Origin: Takakia lepidozioides
Lineage: Eukaryota > Streptophyta > Takakiopsida > Takakiales > Takakiaceae
DNA: 64,000 nucleotides
Reading direction: 5' to 3'
Assembly: GCA_030704615.1 (NCBI GenBank)
Contig: CM060734.1
Span: 24,552,001 to 24,616,000 of the forward strand
Part shown: one piece after another, positions 47,937 to 60,576 of the stretch
Layout of the letters: each line of letters begins with the position of its first letter
Numbering within the stretch: position 1 is the first letter of the stretch
The notes under the pieces: model-generated
What the model was told of the DNA's origin: nothing
The model's input: only the letters and a program-made list of their open reading frames with translations
Databases searched by the model: none
Made by a program: the position numbers and the translations under genes

Positions 47937-48221
47937 TTTGGCAACCATACTGGGGAACTAAGTCATGAACAACCAGATGTGACAGGCATCTGGTGGGGTC
48001 ATGGTGGTTGGAGAATTAAAGAATTTGATGTGAATCAAATTCCCTGTGAAACTGAGAAGGAAAGATTGTTCAAACAATTCTTTCAGAGGTTCTTGGAATT
48101 GCCAGACGGTTGTAAAGAAAACATTCTTAAGAGAGTGCATGATGCTGACCCTAAGTGGGGTCTGGAGAAAGGAGTGATAAAGATTTATCAGGAGAGTTTT
48201 GGTTATTGTCACATTAGATAA
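47829..48221 (+). CDS. Leader ORF of retroelement D, starting inside the LTR
   Basis: The ATG at 47829 lies in the LTR. The frame crosses the LTR/primer-site border and ends at 48221 (130 codons). It shares about 115 residues with the element C leader ORF. Compared with C, a 307-bp stretch is missing after KIYQ, which changes the last residues. It encodes no recognised domain. Confidence 0.5.
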   Translation: MTHCSERAECLEISNSSILEFPPRIAKGWVSKSRLTFGNHTGELSHEQPDVTGIWWGHGGWRIKEFDVNQIPCETEKERLFKQFFQRFLELPDGCKENILKRVHDADPKWGLEKGVIKIYQESFGYCHIR

Positions 48222-48237
48222 ATGAAAGACAAGGGAC

Positions 48238-48378
48238 ATGAGTGATGAAAGAGAAGCCAGACCCCAGAGATATTCAGCAAAAAGAGAAAGTTATCTTAAA
48301 GCTAATTATCCATATATTTGGGAGAGAGGATTAGACATAGGGGAATCATCTGGACCTCTCACACCATTAAGATCAGAG
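48238..48378 (+). pseudogene. gag: Retroelement D gag N-terminus, interrupted by element C
   Basis: The frame opens at ATG 48238 and matches the first 47 codons of element C gag (from 49932). It is cut at 48379-48383 (AGTAC), where element C inserted, and resumes at 61506. Confidence 0.85.
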
Positions 48379-48383
48379 AGTAC

Positions 48384-49322
48384 TGTTAGAGGACTGTCTG
48401 GGACTTAGACACTTATACGGGATCTGCAGGGTACCCTTAATTTTTGCACAGACTGAGACCAACAGGAGCCTTAGGGGTGACAGCAGCGCACTGTAGAGGG
48501 GGGTTACACAGTCCGTCACAGTCGTCACAGCCAACACAGCCAACACAGTCCGTCACAGTCGTCACAGCCAACACAACCAGACACAGTCAGCACAGCCCGT
48601 CAGAGCCGACACAGCCACACAGCCAGTCACAGCCCGACACAGCCGTCACAGTTTCACACAGCCAGTCACAGCTTGACACAACTGTCACGATCATAGGGAA
48701 CGGAGAGCAGGACAGGGAACGATTGTGGGGAACAACACCTGCAAATGGAACATGTTAGTTCACGGACGACAGTTAGTGAGGGAAACGGTTAAAGCCACGG
48801 GTAGGATGAGAGGGGATAGATTGGGAAGCACTTGGAGGGGGAGGGGTTCTTGGTTATGCATGAGAGGGGATCGGGCGGAGAGTAAGAACGGAAGCAAAGA
48901 TGGAGAGTACGGTGAAGGAGGAAAGATGATTAGTAGATGCTTGTTATATGCAAAGCTGTAGTGATATTGTAGAGCAGATTAGAGACACAATGGCTTCGGC
49001 CTGATACCTGATAAATCATAATCTGATACTTATACGATACAATCACACTGTGTAGAGAGATCTGAGTGAAGCTGTGGAATGAATTGATGAGTTGATGGAA
49101 TCCGATAGATTGATGAAGCAAACTGATACTTAATTATCAATGGTAAGGTAGCTAACATGAATGCGGAAAGGGAAACAAATAGGAAACACCCACATGATAC
49201 ACTAGCTGTAGGTCATGACTGATTGTTTTGCGCGGGTTGAGTACTTAGAGATTTCCAACTCTTCTATCTTGGAGTTTCCACCTCGGATAGCGAAGGGATG
49301 GGTGAGTAAAAGCTGCGCGACA
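48384..49322 (+). mobile_element. 5' LTR of retroelement C
   Basis: TGTTAGAGGACTG...GCGCGACA. The minisatellite lies at about 48507-48690. The last 110 bp hold the leader ATG (49215) and the splice-donor-like sequence (49302). Confidence 0.95.
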
Positions 49323-49910
49323 TTTGGCGACCATACTGGGGAACTGAGTCATGAACAACCAGATGTGACAGGCATCTGGTGGGATCATGGTGGTTGGACC
49401 ATTAAAAAATTTGAAGTGAATCAAATTCCCTGTGGAACGAAGGAAGAAAGATTGTCCAAACAATTCTTTCAAAGGTTCTTGGAATTGCCAGACGGTTGTA
49501 AAGAAAATATTCTTAAGCGAGTGCATGATGCTGATCCGGAATGGGGTCTGGAGAAAGGAGTGATAAAGATTTATCAGGTAGCCTGTAGAGGAAGAGCACG
49601 TTGGTTACCAACATTGGTTTATGTGATAGCATTGCTATCCATTAAGCGAGTAGAGTTTGAAGGCTGGGAAGAAAGAAAGGTGAATGTTTATACTCATATG
49701 CATGAAGAGCTTGTACTGGTAAAGAATTGGATTCCAAAGGATATTTTGTGGATCAAACTCACACCAAGAACAGCTTTCCAGACTTGTTTGCCATATGGTT
49801 ATATGGTAACGGAGACTTCAAGTATAACCAAGGGTGCATTGAAGCTTGAAAGAAACCCAGGCATATACGAGAGATATTACAGAAGAGAGTTTTGGTTATT
49901 GCCACATTAA
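49215..49910 (+). CDS. Leader ORF (ORF0) of retroelement C, LTR-initiated, 231 codons
   Basis: The frame begins at ATG 49215 in the LTR, crosses the LTR end and primer site, and stays open to 49910, only 21 bp before the gag ATG. The first 29 codons (to the GTGAGT donor at 49302) are kept in all five LTRs. The rest contains FQRFLELPDGCKENILKRVH and a Trp-rich stretch and matches no family I know. If splicing occurs at 49302, the first 29 codons could instead form the leader exon of another protein. Confidence 0.5.
   Translation: MTDCFARVEYLEISNSSILEFPPRIAKGWVSKSCATFGDHTGELSHEQPDVTGIWWDHGGWTIKKFEVNQIPCGTKEERLSKQFFQRFLELPDGCKENILKRVHDADPEWGLEKGVIKIYQVACRGRARWLPTLVYVIALLSIKRVEFEGWEERKVNVYTHMHEELVLVKNWIPKDILWIKLTPRTAFQTCLPYGYMVTETSSITKGALKLERNPGIYERYYRREFWLLPH
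49302..49307 (+). promoter_or_regulatory. Conserved splice-donor-like site in the LTR
   Basis: GATGG|GTGAGTAAAAG matches the plant 5' splice consensus. It is conserved in all five LTRs and follows codon 29 of the leader frame in phase 0. It could serve a spliced subgenomic RNA for the 3' extra ORF. The acceptor was not identified. Confidence 0.5.
49325..49342 (+). promoter_or_regulatory. Primer-binding site of retroelement C
   Basis: TGGCGACCATACTGGGGA lies two bases after the LTR. Its complement ends in CCA-3' as required for a tRNA primer. The frame TGGCGAC...CTGGGGA is similar to sites used by Tat/Ogre-type elements. Element D has TGGCAACC at the same place (47939). Confidence 0.7.
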
Positions 49911-49931
49911 AAGAAATGAAAGACATGGGAC

Positions 49932-52900
49932 ATGAGTGATGAAAGAGAAGCTAGACGCCAAAGATATTCAGCAAAAAGAGAAAGCTATCTGAAAGCTAAT
50001 TATCCATATCTTTGGGAGAGAGGAATAGACATAGGGGAATCATCTGGACCTCTCACACCATTAAGATCAAAGAGTACATCACCCATACCGGAAGAACTAG
50101 AGTTGGATGCCACTCCTTCTGTTTCTTTGCAAGAAAGATTAAGGGAATTGGTACAGAAAGAAGATCAATCACGAGGTGAAAGATCTGGGTACATCCCTGG
50201 ATAAAAGATTTGACAGAAATCTTTGATAAGAGTTGGCATGGAACACCAAAAGCAGGAACTCCAGTTTCTGAAGCGGAAGGTGAAGAAGGAGAAGAGGATG
50301 TGGCAGAGCCAACGGAGAGTTCAGACTCTCCAACACCATTACAGTTGAGTTACATGAGTGAAGAAGAAACCCAAGGGCAGAACTTGGAGGATGAAAACAG
50401 AGAGAAGAAATTGGAAGAGGAAGAATATGAAGAAGTAGACCCAACAGCTGAGGTTGAGACTACAACCAGGACATCCCAACCCGTTGGACCTGGATCAAGT
50501 GGAGCACTTGGATCACAGGCCAACGAAGGTGTCGGCTCAGGGGGATCAGGCGGGCTGCCTGGATCTGGCTCTGGGGGGACAGGGAGTGTGGGAAGTAGTG
50601 CAACTGAAGCTGGGAATACTGTGAATATCGTGGGGCCGGAAGCAGGGAGTGCTCAAGGGCCACCACTTGGTGGAAGATCCACCACAAAAACAAAAGGTCC
50701 AGAAGGACCAGCACCAGCAAGGGTGCCAGCACCTGTCAGTGGGCAGAAGGTAGGGCCACAGATGGCGTTACAACCAACACGGGCAAAACCACCCTTTCCA
50801 ATATATTCAGGAAAAGGGGATCCCGATGTACACATTAGCCAATTTGAGCACATGTGTATAGTGAACAATGAGAATGGCGATGATGCCAAGATGAGATTGT
50901 TTCCTTGTTCACTTATCAAGAAAGCAAGTGAATGGTATGCAAGATTCCCTGATAATCATTTCCTAACCTGGAATGGCTTGAATACAACATTTCGAAATAG
51001 GTTCAGGACAAGTAAAACTGAAGATGAAGTGTATGGAAGTTTACAACAGTTAAAGCAAAAGAAGCATGAAACTGTTGAGGAGTATATGGAAAAGATGGAA
51101 TTGATGATGAAAAAGCTGGCTGCAGTACCAGCACCCGGTTTACAGAAGACTTGGTTTGTGAGTGGACTAAGACCAGAGTTGCAAAAGAAAGTGGATATGT
51201 TACCCCATAATACAGTGGAGGAGGCATTTGAAACTGCAAACAGAATTGAGCAATTGGGAATGCTCAGGAGAGAGAAAAAGGATGATGAGGACTCTGAGGA
51301 TGAGTCAGATGAAGAAGAAGAGCAAGAACTAAAAAGAAAGAGTAAGAGAAAGGAGAAGTTGAAGAGGGATAACTATGAAAAAAGATTGGAAGAAATCTTG
51401 AAGAAGTATGCCACAGAGGCTGCAACACATTGGAGGAAGGGTGTATGGTGTGCAAAGTGCCAGAATGAAGGCCATACCACCACAGAATGCCACATGAAGG
51501 AGAAACACTGTACTATCTGTAAAATGGATAACCATTCTACTGAGAATTGTTACTACAACAGAAGGACAGCTGCAAGAGAACCTAGGCAAGTAAGGGTGCA
51601 TCAGGTGCAGCCCCAGCCAAGAAGAAACAATGATCAGGACCACTATGGTAGGTTTGGTGGTTATAACAATGGCATGGAAGGGAGAGGTAATTCAAGAGGG
51701 AATTACCAAGGAAATTCCAGAGGCAACTATCAGGGTAATCCAAGGGGGAATTACCAGCCCGGGAATCAGGATTATAGAAATAATCCAAGAACAGACCAAG
51801 GGCGAGGACCCAATGGTGAAGAACTATGTTACTATTGTAATCAGCCAGGACATCGCAGGGCAGCCTGTTCATTCTGGATAAGACACCAGAATGAGATGAG
51901 AGCTCCTGTGAATGAGGGGCCAGTGGTGGCAGCTCACATGGTTAGGCCATGTGTTGTACCAGAAGTAAGTACAATGATAGTAACAAGAAGTAAAGCCAAA
52001 CTAATACCTCCAGTAGTAGAGGAAGAAGATGATAATGAAGGTGGCAATGATATGCCTGAAGATGAAGAGACTTGGAAAGATGAGAAGGAACTGCACAAGG
52101 AAGTGGCAGATACTATAAGGGAAATGCAGAAGAGTACTGATATTCCTGTGGCAGATTCCTCTGATTCTGATGGAGAAGAAGAAGGGAGTGAGGAAGAAAG
52201 GAAGAAAGAAGATGCAGACATGCAAAGTAATGAAGAGACTTTGGCTGAAGTAATATGCCAGACCAAAGCAGAAATTACCATTGGACAGCTATTAGCTGTG
52301 GCACCTTATTGTAGGCACAGGCTGTATCAAGCAATCAATCGAATTGCCCAGGAGACAGGAAACACAGACCTGAACAGCAAGGTGACCAGTTATAATGTGA
52401 AGCCGGAAGGGCGAGAAACAGTCATGGACTTTGATGATTCTATGCCAGTAATCCAATTGAGAATTGGAAGCACAGAACTAACTGATGTACTGATAGATGG
52501 AGGTTCTGGAGTAAATATCATGACAGACCAATTAAGGAAGAAGCTTGGTCTAAGTAACATGAAACCAGCCCCATTTACAGTAACAATGGCAGATCAAAGA
52601 AGTGTACAGCCATTGGGATTGATAAGAGGAGTTAAGATACAGATACAGAAGATGATCTTTATGATCACAGTAACTGTGTTGAAGATGGATGAAGTCATGG
52701 AGGCTTACTCCTTATTATTGGGACGTCCGTGGCTGAAACAGGCCAGGGTATTCCATGACTGGAATTCTCAGTTACTAACCGTGCATAATGGGATACACGA
52801 GATACAAATTACCACAAAGAAATCTAGTAGATTACCTGCTACAAGAAGACCTCGAGGAGTCAGAGAGTATGACTGGAGAGGAGGACTGGATGAGGAGCAG

Positions 52901-55900
52901 GAAGCTACCCTATTTGCTGCACACCCAGAGTGGGAGCAGGTTGCAGAGATGCGGCTGGAAAGCCTAAGTTGTTTAAGAGGTATCTGCTGTGGTGTAGTGA
53001 CAGCAACACCAACTGAAGAGGAAACCAGCAGTTACCCATCACATTTCTATGAAGAAAGAGAAGGAGAAATGGAAATCCTAGAGGAACCAGCCACTGTGAG
53101 CTTACAGGATGAAGTGGTGACTGGTTGGACAATCACAGCTGATGAGCAAGTGAGGGAAGTGAATGTGGGAACTAAAGAGGAACCGAGGATGGTGAAAGTA
53201 GGAGCTGATTTGGAGCCGGAATTCTTTGAAGAAGCTAAAAGCTTGTTCATCAAATACAGAGATGTATTTGCTTGGAGCTATGAGGATTTAAAAGGGATAC
53301 CACCTGAAGTCTGTCAGCATAAGATTGAACTGGAACCAGGGTCAGTACCAATCAAGCAGGCGAGGTACAGAATGAATCCCAACTACGCACAGAAGGTTGG
53401 AGAAGAGATTAAGAAGTTGGCTGAGGCTAAGTTTATATACCCAATAGAGTATACAACTTGGTTGTCACCCATTGTTATAGTTCCCAAGAAGAATGGCAAA
53501 CTAAGAGTATGTGTGAACTACAAGAAGCTGAATGCTTGTACGAAGAAAGATCTTTTCCTTTGCCATTCACAGAAGCAGTATTAGACACTGTGGCAGGCCA
53601 TGAGATGTACTCATTCATGGATGGCTTCAGTGGTTATAATCAAGTGCAAGTGGCAGAAGAAGACCAAGGGAAAACAGCTTTCATCACAGACTGGGGGGCT
53701 TATGCATACAAAGTCATGCCCTTTGGACTTTGTAATGCACCAGCGACCTTTCAGAGAGTGATAAGTGAATCTTTTCATGAGTATCTGGATGATTTCATGC
53801 AGGTATTCTTGGATGATTTCAGTGTGTACAGCTCTAAGAATGAGCACTTGCATAAATTGGAGTTATGTCTGGCCAGATGCAGGATGAGAGGTCTGGGCCT
53901 GAATCCAGAGAAGTGTACTTTCTGTGTGAACTCAGGGGTGCTTCTGGGACACATTGTGTGTAAGAAGGGACTTCTTGTGGATCCCAGAAAGACAGAGTCC
54001 ATTAAAGCCTCTCCACCACCAGTGAATGTTAAAAGTCTAAGGAGATTCCTTGGGCAAACCAGTTATTACAGAAGATTTGTCAAAAGGTATGCACAAATAG
54101 CAGCACCATTGAGCAAGCTTCTGAAGAAAGATGCAGTGTTTGCCTGGACAGCTGAATGTCAACAGGCGTTTGAGGAACTTACACTGTCAGTAACAACTAC
54201 ACCTGTGCTGATTAACCCTCACTGGCATGTAGTATTTCATGTTCACTGCGATGCATCAGGAGAAGCGTTGGGAGCGGTGTTAGCCCAGAATGTTACAGGA
54301 AATATAGATTCACCTGTGTACTATGCTAGCAGGTTGATGAACAGTGCTGAAAGGAACTATAGCACAACGGAAAGAGAAGCATTGGCAATGATCTATGCAG
54401 TGAAGAAATTCAGGCATTACCTGTTGGGCAAGAAGTTTATGTTCTATGTGGATCACCAGGCTCTGATATACCTGGTAAACAAACCTCTGATAAGCGGAAG
54501 AATAGCAAGATGGTTGATAATCTTGCACGAGTTTGAGTTCGAGGTTGTTTACAAGCCTGGGAGACTGCATCTTGTGGCGGATCACTTGTCACGGTTATCA
54601 ACAGGAGAACCAGCCACAGGAATAGATGATCAATTACCAGATGCGAGTCTATTTGCAGTGGAGGTGCAGGGAAGTGCAGATGACTGGTTAGATTGGCAGT
54701 GGCCAATCAGATACTACCTTGCTCATGGTCAGTGCCCACCTAGTTATGGTAAGGAGCAGAGGAAGAGAATCGCTATCAAAGCTTTACCTTATACTATGGT
54801 AGGAAGCAGAATGTATAAGCTAGGACCTGATGGAGTACTAAAACGATGCTTGTACCACCATGAAGTAAATAAAGTTTTGGAGGAAGTTCATAAAGGAGTG
54901 GCTGGAGGTCATTTTGGAGAAGAGACTACCAGTAGGAAGATACTACTCGCAGGTTACTGGTGGCCTACTTTGTTCAAAGATGTACACAAGTATTGTCAGA
55001 GTTGTGATGAATGTCAGAGGCTAGGACCTTTGCAGAGATCTGGAAGGATGGCCTTGCATCCTACAATGCCTACGGAACCATTTCAGAAATGGGGACTAGA
55101 CTTTGTTGGACCAATTAACCCACCAGCCAAGAATACACGGAACAGGTACATAATTACAGCCACTGATTATACTACGAAGTGGGTGGAAGCTAAAGCTTTG
55201 AGGGACAACACAGCCAAGTCCACAGCAAGGTTCCTGTATGAGAACATACTTACACGATTTGGCTGTCCCTTAGAATTTATCAGTGATCAGGGAAGTCACT
55301 TCATGAATGAGACCATTGAGTTGTTGACTAAAGAGTTCATGATTGTGCATAGAAAGAGTACAACATATTACCCACAGGGTAATGGGCAGGCAGAGGCTAC
55401 CAACAAAATACTATGTACTATCTTGGCTAAGATAGTCAATGCAAACAGAACGGATTGGGATACAAAGCTGCTGACAGCTTTGTGGTCATACAGGACTTCA
55501 TATAAAGTCACCACTAAGTATACACCATTCCAATTAGTTTATGGTATGGAAGCCTTACTTCCAGTGGAATTCCTGTTACCTACCATGAGAACGGAGTGGG
55601 GAAAGAGAATGGAATTGCAAGATTCCATTAAGGTCAGGAAACATGAATTATACCATGTGGAAGAAGTACGTGCTGATGCAGCTGATAATATGACCAGAAT
55701 TCAGATGAAGAGGAAGGAACAGTTTGATGAAGGCAAGTTAAAAACTTTTAAGACGGGAGATTTGGTTCTATGGTTGCAGAAAAAGGGAAAGATTAAAGCT
55801 TCTAAGCTTAAATCACCATGGAAAGGACCTTATGTCATACAAAAGATGTATGATAACAACACCGCCATGTTACAAACCATTAACAAAGAAATGCTGGGAA

Positions 55901-56337
55901 GAGTCAATGCCAATAAGTTGAAGGGGTACAGTGGTATCCATGACAAACCATTGCAGCATGATTTGCATGTTGAAACGCAAGAGCAGTCACGGGCTGCACC
56001 AGTGTTACGAACGGAGTATGGAGCACTTGTCGCTAGGCCGAGCATATATGACCAGGGCGGGCAAAACAAGCGTGACACAGCCTATCACAGCCCATCAAGG
56101 CAAACACAGCCTATCACAGCCAATCACAACGTGACACAGCCTATCACAGCCCATCACGACGTGACACAGCCTATCACAGCCCATCAAGGCAAAGCACAGC
56201 CTATCACAGCCCAGCACGGCGCAACACAGCCTATCACAACCTACCACAACGTGTCACAGCCTATCACAGCGTACCACAGTATGACACAGCCTGTCACAGC
56301 TCGACACAACTTGTCACAGCTCAACACAGCCTACTAG
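49932..56337 (+). pseudogene. gag-pol: Retroelement C gag-pol polyprotein, two frameshifts
   Basis: Gag opens at ATG 49932. A one-base loss near 50187, compared with element D, shifts the frame. It is then open from 50210 to 53584 through gag, three CCHC knuckles (about 51450, 51507, 51825) and protease (IDGGSGVNIM, about 52495) into RT. A second one-base loss near 53555, compared with B, shifts the frame again. It then runs to 56337 through the RT active site (FLDD near 53808), RNase H (about 54240-54590), integrase zinc region (HHEVNK; CQSCDEC), and DDE core ([20 protein letters not shown]). The C-terminal tail is encoded by the minisatellite. Gag and pol share one frame in the family. No chromodomain is present. 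Confidence 0.9.
56075..56337 (+). repeat. CACAGCC minisatellite at the 3' end of pol (element C)
   Basis: Repeats of CACAGCCTATCACAGCC type, about 30 bp per unit, nine or so copies, translated in the pol frame as repeated QPITAHH/QPITA. The phase differs from element B, where the same DNA theme reads YHSPSQ, so the protein sequence is not conserved even though the DNA motif is. Confidence 0.85.
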
Positions 56338-56805
56338 GGTTACACGATCCATAGAATCAGTGACAGGTGGACGCATAATAACTTCAGGAAAATGGCTGAC
56401 GGAAGAAAAGACGGAAACCAGTTTAAAAATAGACACGTGGAAGTCAGGGCGCGACACACAGCTGAGAAGGAAGTGCAAGAACAGGTGTCATAAAGAAAGA
56501 GGACAAGAACGGCCGTCAAAAGGGATGAAAGGCGGGCCCATTAATGAATACGGAAAAAGGGAACGGAACGAACGGCAAGTACAGAAAAGCGAAATTCTTG
56601 TCACATGTGTGATCCTAGTGGACTATCCAGCAGGGAAAGTCCACTAAAGAAAATGAAATCTAAAATCCAGTCACAGCGGTTACAGCCAATAGAAAGCCAG
56701 AGAAAGGATCAAGAAATTGGAGGGAAATTAAGCGCAAGAGGCGGCGTCGTTCTGAGTAACGGGCGTCTCGACGGGACAGACCATCAATGCTATAGCTTGG
56801 AAACT

Positions 56806-59800
56806 ATGGAGGAACTAACAGACTATACGCTCGCAATATTACTTACGCAGTGGCATAGACACGAAAGAACAGAGCGGAGCTTTTCTCTTGAGCGATGCTT
56901 GCAAGCCCCGCAGGCTTACAAGAAATTACCCATAGCTTTTTGTGGCAACCATACGTTTATGCTTTGTGCACTACAGGCATTTTTGCAGTTGTTACAGCCA
57001 AAACATTTCTGTGGGTCTAAAATGAAGAGAGTGAGAGGAATGGAGGAAATCAGGGTGAAGAGCACCACAATTCTGCAGAAACAAACGATTGCTACCCCAC
57101 AGGCGATACAGATACTGAAGGAGCTGAGATTGCAAGGATTGCAAAGCATAGATTGGACATTACACCATAGACAGTACATGTTACAATTTTTGCAGAACTT
57201 TGAGCCAAGGACAGGAACAACAACGGTGAAGGGAGTTGAATTAGTAATTACTCCCCTATACCTCCAGCAATTGTTTCGATTGCCAGCAGGTCAGGTGCAT
57301 GTGGAGGAGCACAGGGCAAGACTGCAAATAGGGGACTTATTCCAAGAAGGGAGTTTCTTTAAAACTCAGGGTTATGCTTGTACCAAGGCCGTGTACCCAG
57401 GGCTAAAGGAGGTAGGCCAGGTATTGAACGTTCTGATTGCCATGAAACAGAACCAACAGTATTTGAGCAGATCCTTCACGGAGGAAATACTCAAAGCCCT
57501 GAAAGGACAAGAGGTAGAATGGGCGGACATAATGTACAACGCACTGGTAGAGGAGATGAAAAGATTACCAAGGTACTACCGCAAAGTCTCCTATCATAGT
57601 GTCTGGCCCAATCATTGCTCAAATAATTCTTGATTCTGGCATACTTGATGCGCAAGAAAGAAAGGAGATGGGAGTGTTTGAGCCAGAAACCACTGCAATG
57701 GAAGAGCAAGGCTCTTCACACAGTGAGGGTGGACTAGCAGGGCAACCCGAGACTAAGAGGCAGAGACGGGGAAAGACTGTAGTGGCGGATCCACTGGCTT
57801 CACGGATTCCGCATGATAATGTTTCCCAAGCTCATGTGCAGGAAGGGGCACAGCAGCACAGAGAACTGCTATTACTGGAAGCAGGACCTTCAGAGAGGGA
57901 AGAGGAAGTTACTTCAGCATCACAGCCATCACAGCCAGCTGATCGGCTTGTCACAAGGTTACCACAAGTTGTCCATGAAGTGCCACCACAAATAATTGAT
58001 ATTCCAACTACAGAACAGATAGTGGCAGAAACCTTCTCTATGAATATTCTGGTCTGGTCAAGGACACAGAGATTCCAGAGGTGCAACAGTTGCCCAAGGG
58101 AAATCCTGAGGTGCATATAATACACACACCTGTGTCGGAGGTACCACAGGCAGAAGGTCATGACACTGCAGCACCGGTGATAGATGAAGTGGTTCAGGAA
58201 GAAAATCCGGTGGGACAATGGCCTGAGTGGTTCGTGAGACATCACACTGTTGAGGATCAGGAGGAACAGCAGCAACCTCACCATGATGACCCTCAACAGG
58301 CAATGCTGATGAGTTCCATAGGCAGGACACTTAATTTGTTGGGGACTTATGTCAAATCCCATGTTCCAACTACCCAATTGACAGCCTTGAGAGAGGAACT
58401 CAGGAAGGAGTTTGAGGCTCGACTAGCCACTGAGTGTGCAAACAAGGTCGATGAAGAGGTCACTCTCAAGATGCAGCAGGACTTGGAAAATACAGAAGCG
58501 GCTTTGCAATTGGCCAAGGAACAATTGATTGAGGCAGGCCTCGCGCAAGACCAGTTGCACGAAGCACATAAGCAACAGCTATACCAAATGCAGGTGCAGC
58601 ATGAAAGCAAGTTGCAAGAAGTGAATGCACTACATACGGAGTTGCAGACAGTGCATGACAGGATGGCCATACAATGTGCTACACTCACAACTATGCTTGA
58701 CCAACTACAAAAGAAATAAACAGTCAAGCGAAAAAATATGAAGGCAGAAACAGAGAATGTTGAGCAAATGAAACTCATTGTCGATATGAAGAATACAATC
58801 TGTCGCAATGAGGATACTTTCAAGCAATACAGGCAGATTGAAGCTGATCAAGAGAAGCACATCGTGGAGTTGCAACAAACGATCATGGCCAATAGAAATG
58901 AAATCGCGGTCAATAACAAGGCTTGGAAGGAAGCCAATAATCTACTTGCTGCCTATGCGAATTTGGTTGAACCTCATGCGAAGCGCATGGAGGCTTTACA
59001 ACAGCAGTTAGAAGTGTACAAACTCAAAGAGGAGCACACTCTCAGGGGAACCACAAGCAACTTGGTGGATAACAGCCTTATGCAGGTCTGGTTAGCACAA
59101 GGGCCAGTGGAGGGCAAAGCACCACGAAAGCTCACCCAAAGCGAGATGAATGAGCTCAGACTGCAAGTGCAGAACATTGCCACAACTACTATAGACAATG
59201 TCTATAGTAGGATAGCAGAGTTACAGGAGGATGTAGACGGACTGCAGACTCAAGTGGAGGACCTCACTTCAAATATCGACAAAAGAGTCTATATCCTCAG
59301 GAACAGCTAATGGCTTCTTATTTACAAGCCAGAACTTTGGCTTTTCAGTCTTCACAGGAGGTGCAGGAATGCCAATGATACAAGAGCCAGTACCACCAAC
59401 ACCACAACAAGTCACTGTACCAGTAGCTGAACCTGTTGTTACTACAACCACACCGCAGCCACCACAGCCTGAGGTATGGGGCAATGCTGCTTTTAACCCA
59501 CCTAAAACTCCAGCTGCAAGGGAGTACAGTAGGGCTATGATTATGCCCTTCAACCAAATTCCCATCATGTTGGATTTGGCTTGGAAAGAATTTAGTCCTC
59601 CGCAGTCATGCGCACATTACTACCAAATCATGCGCATTTGGCTGCCAGTGGCAACTAGGACTAAAGTTCTTCCGAACAATCGACCAATTGAGGATCATCA
59701 CTTTGCACAGTACTGGCACTAAGCAGGTACCATGTTGAAGGAATTAATTGCTTTCCAAGTTGTACATGGATTCATTTATACCAAGACCAAGGAGGTAGCA

Positions 59801-60538
59801 AGTATTGTCATGGGATGCGGGTTATACTACGCTGCTTGTTTTCTGGTACGTTATCACATTGAGCAACACAAGATGCAAGCGCGCTTTCTGAGTTATTCCA
59901 GTGGGGATCATTGGGTCTTACCTTCAGTGCCACCTCATATGTACCTATATGAGGCAAAAGTTATGATACAAAAGGATTCTCAAATTCGTTCATGGTTTCA
60001 AGCGGCCTGGAACAATTTGTCAACACAGAAATTCGGCATTGATGATATTTTCTATAAGGGACATGTGGCATGGAAATACTTGCACGCTACACAAGTAATT
60101 GGTACCCCACTCACCTGGACAGCCAAGGAGCTCAGTGTCTACACCAATTTTGCTGTTCAGCGGTTACAGCAAGTTGTAAAATATAAACTTCCAGACATGG
60201 TAGGACAACATTGTATGCCCCAGAGGATTCCACAAAAAATTCAAAAATTAAAACACCTGAGAGGCGATGAGGATTCTGATACAACTGTTTCTTCAGCGGA
60301 TTCTTTTGACATGGGAGAAGACTATGCAATTCAGATGGCAGAGAAGAAGCGACGGGGGTCTCCTATGCCTGAAAGGTTACCTCGATATCAGCCTCCAGAG
60401 GGCCTCACTTATCCAGGAAGTGTTCAAACATCTCCATCAACCAGTGACAGACCTCGGGCTCGTACACACAGTCCACCACGAAACTCTCAACGTCAGAAAG
60501 GTGCTCACTCACAAAGGTTTTCTAATCGCAATCAGTAA
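56806..60538 (+). pseudogene. Retroelement C extra ORF in the env position, over 1000 codons, several breaks
   Basis: ATG 56806 (or 56653). The order of regions is the same as in B. The N-terminal part (to about 57570) contains HHRQYMLQFLQNFEP and ITPLYLQQLFRLPAGQ. An acidic middle follows, then a Gln/Glu-rich coiled-coil-like part (about 58330-59280), a Pro/Thr/Gln linker and a conserved C-terminal domain (about 59510-60230) with a basic tail. Frames break near 57570, 58030, 58719 (TAA), 59290 and 59720 (TAG). The ITPxYLxxLFxLPxG layout is loosely like plant-mobile-domain and ATHILA ORF1 proteins, which is a weak inference. No transmembrane segment is seen. Confidence 0.75.
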
Positions 60539-60559
60539 ACCGTGAGGACACGGCTTTTT

Positions 60560-60573
60560 GAGAGGGGAAGGGG
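60560..60573 (+). promoter_or_regulatory. Polypurine tract of retroelement C
   Basis: GAGAGGGGAAGGGG lies three bases before the 3' LTR and would prime plus-strand synthesis. Similar tracts precede the LTRs at 11753 and 44292. Confidence 0.8.
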
Positions 60574-60576
60574 TAA

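Noticed and set aside
49578-49884. The C-specific 307 bp as a retained intron that D lost by splicing
   Set aside because: The junction in D does not match exact GT-AG removal (one extra G) and C is open across the segment, so a deletion or insertion is more likely.
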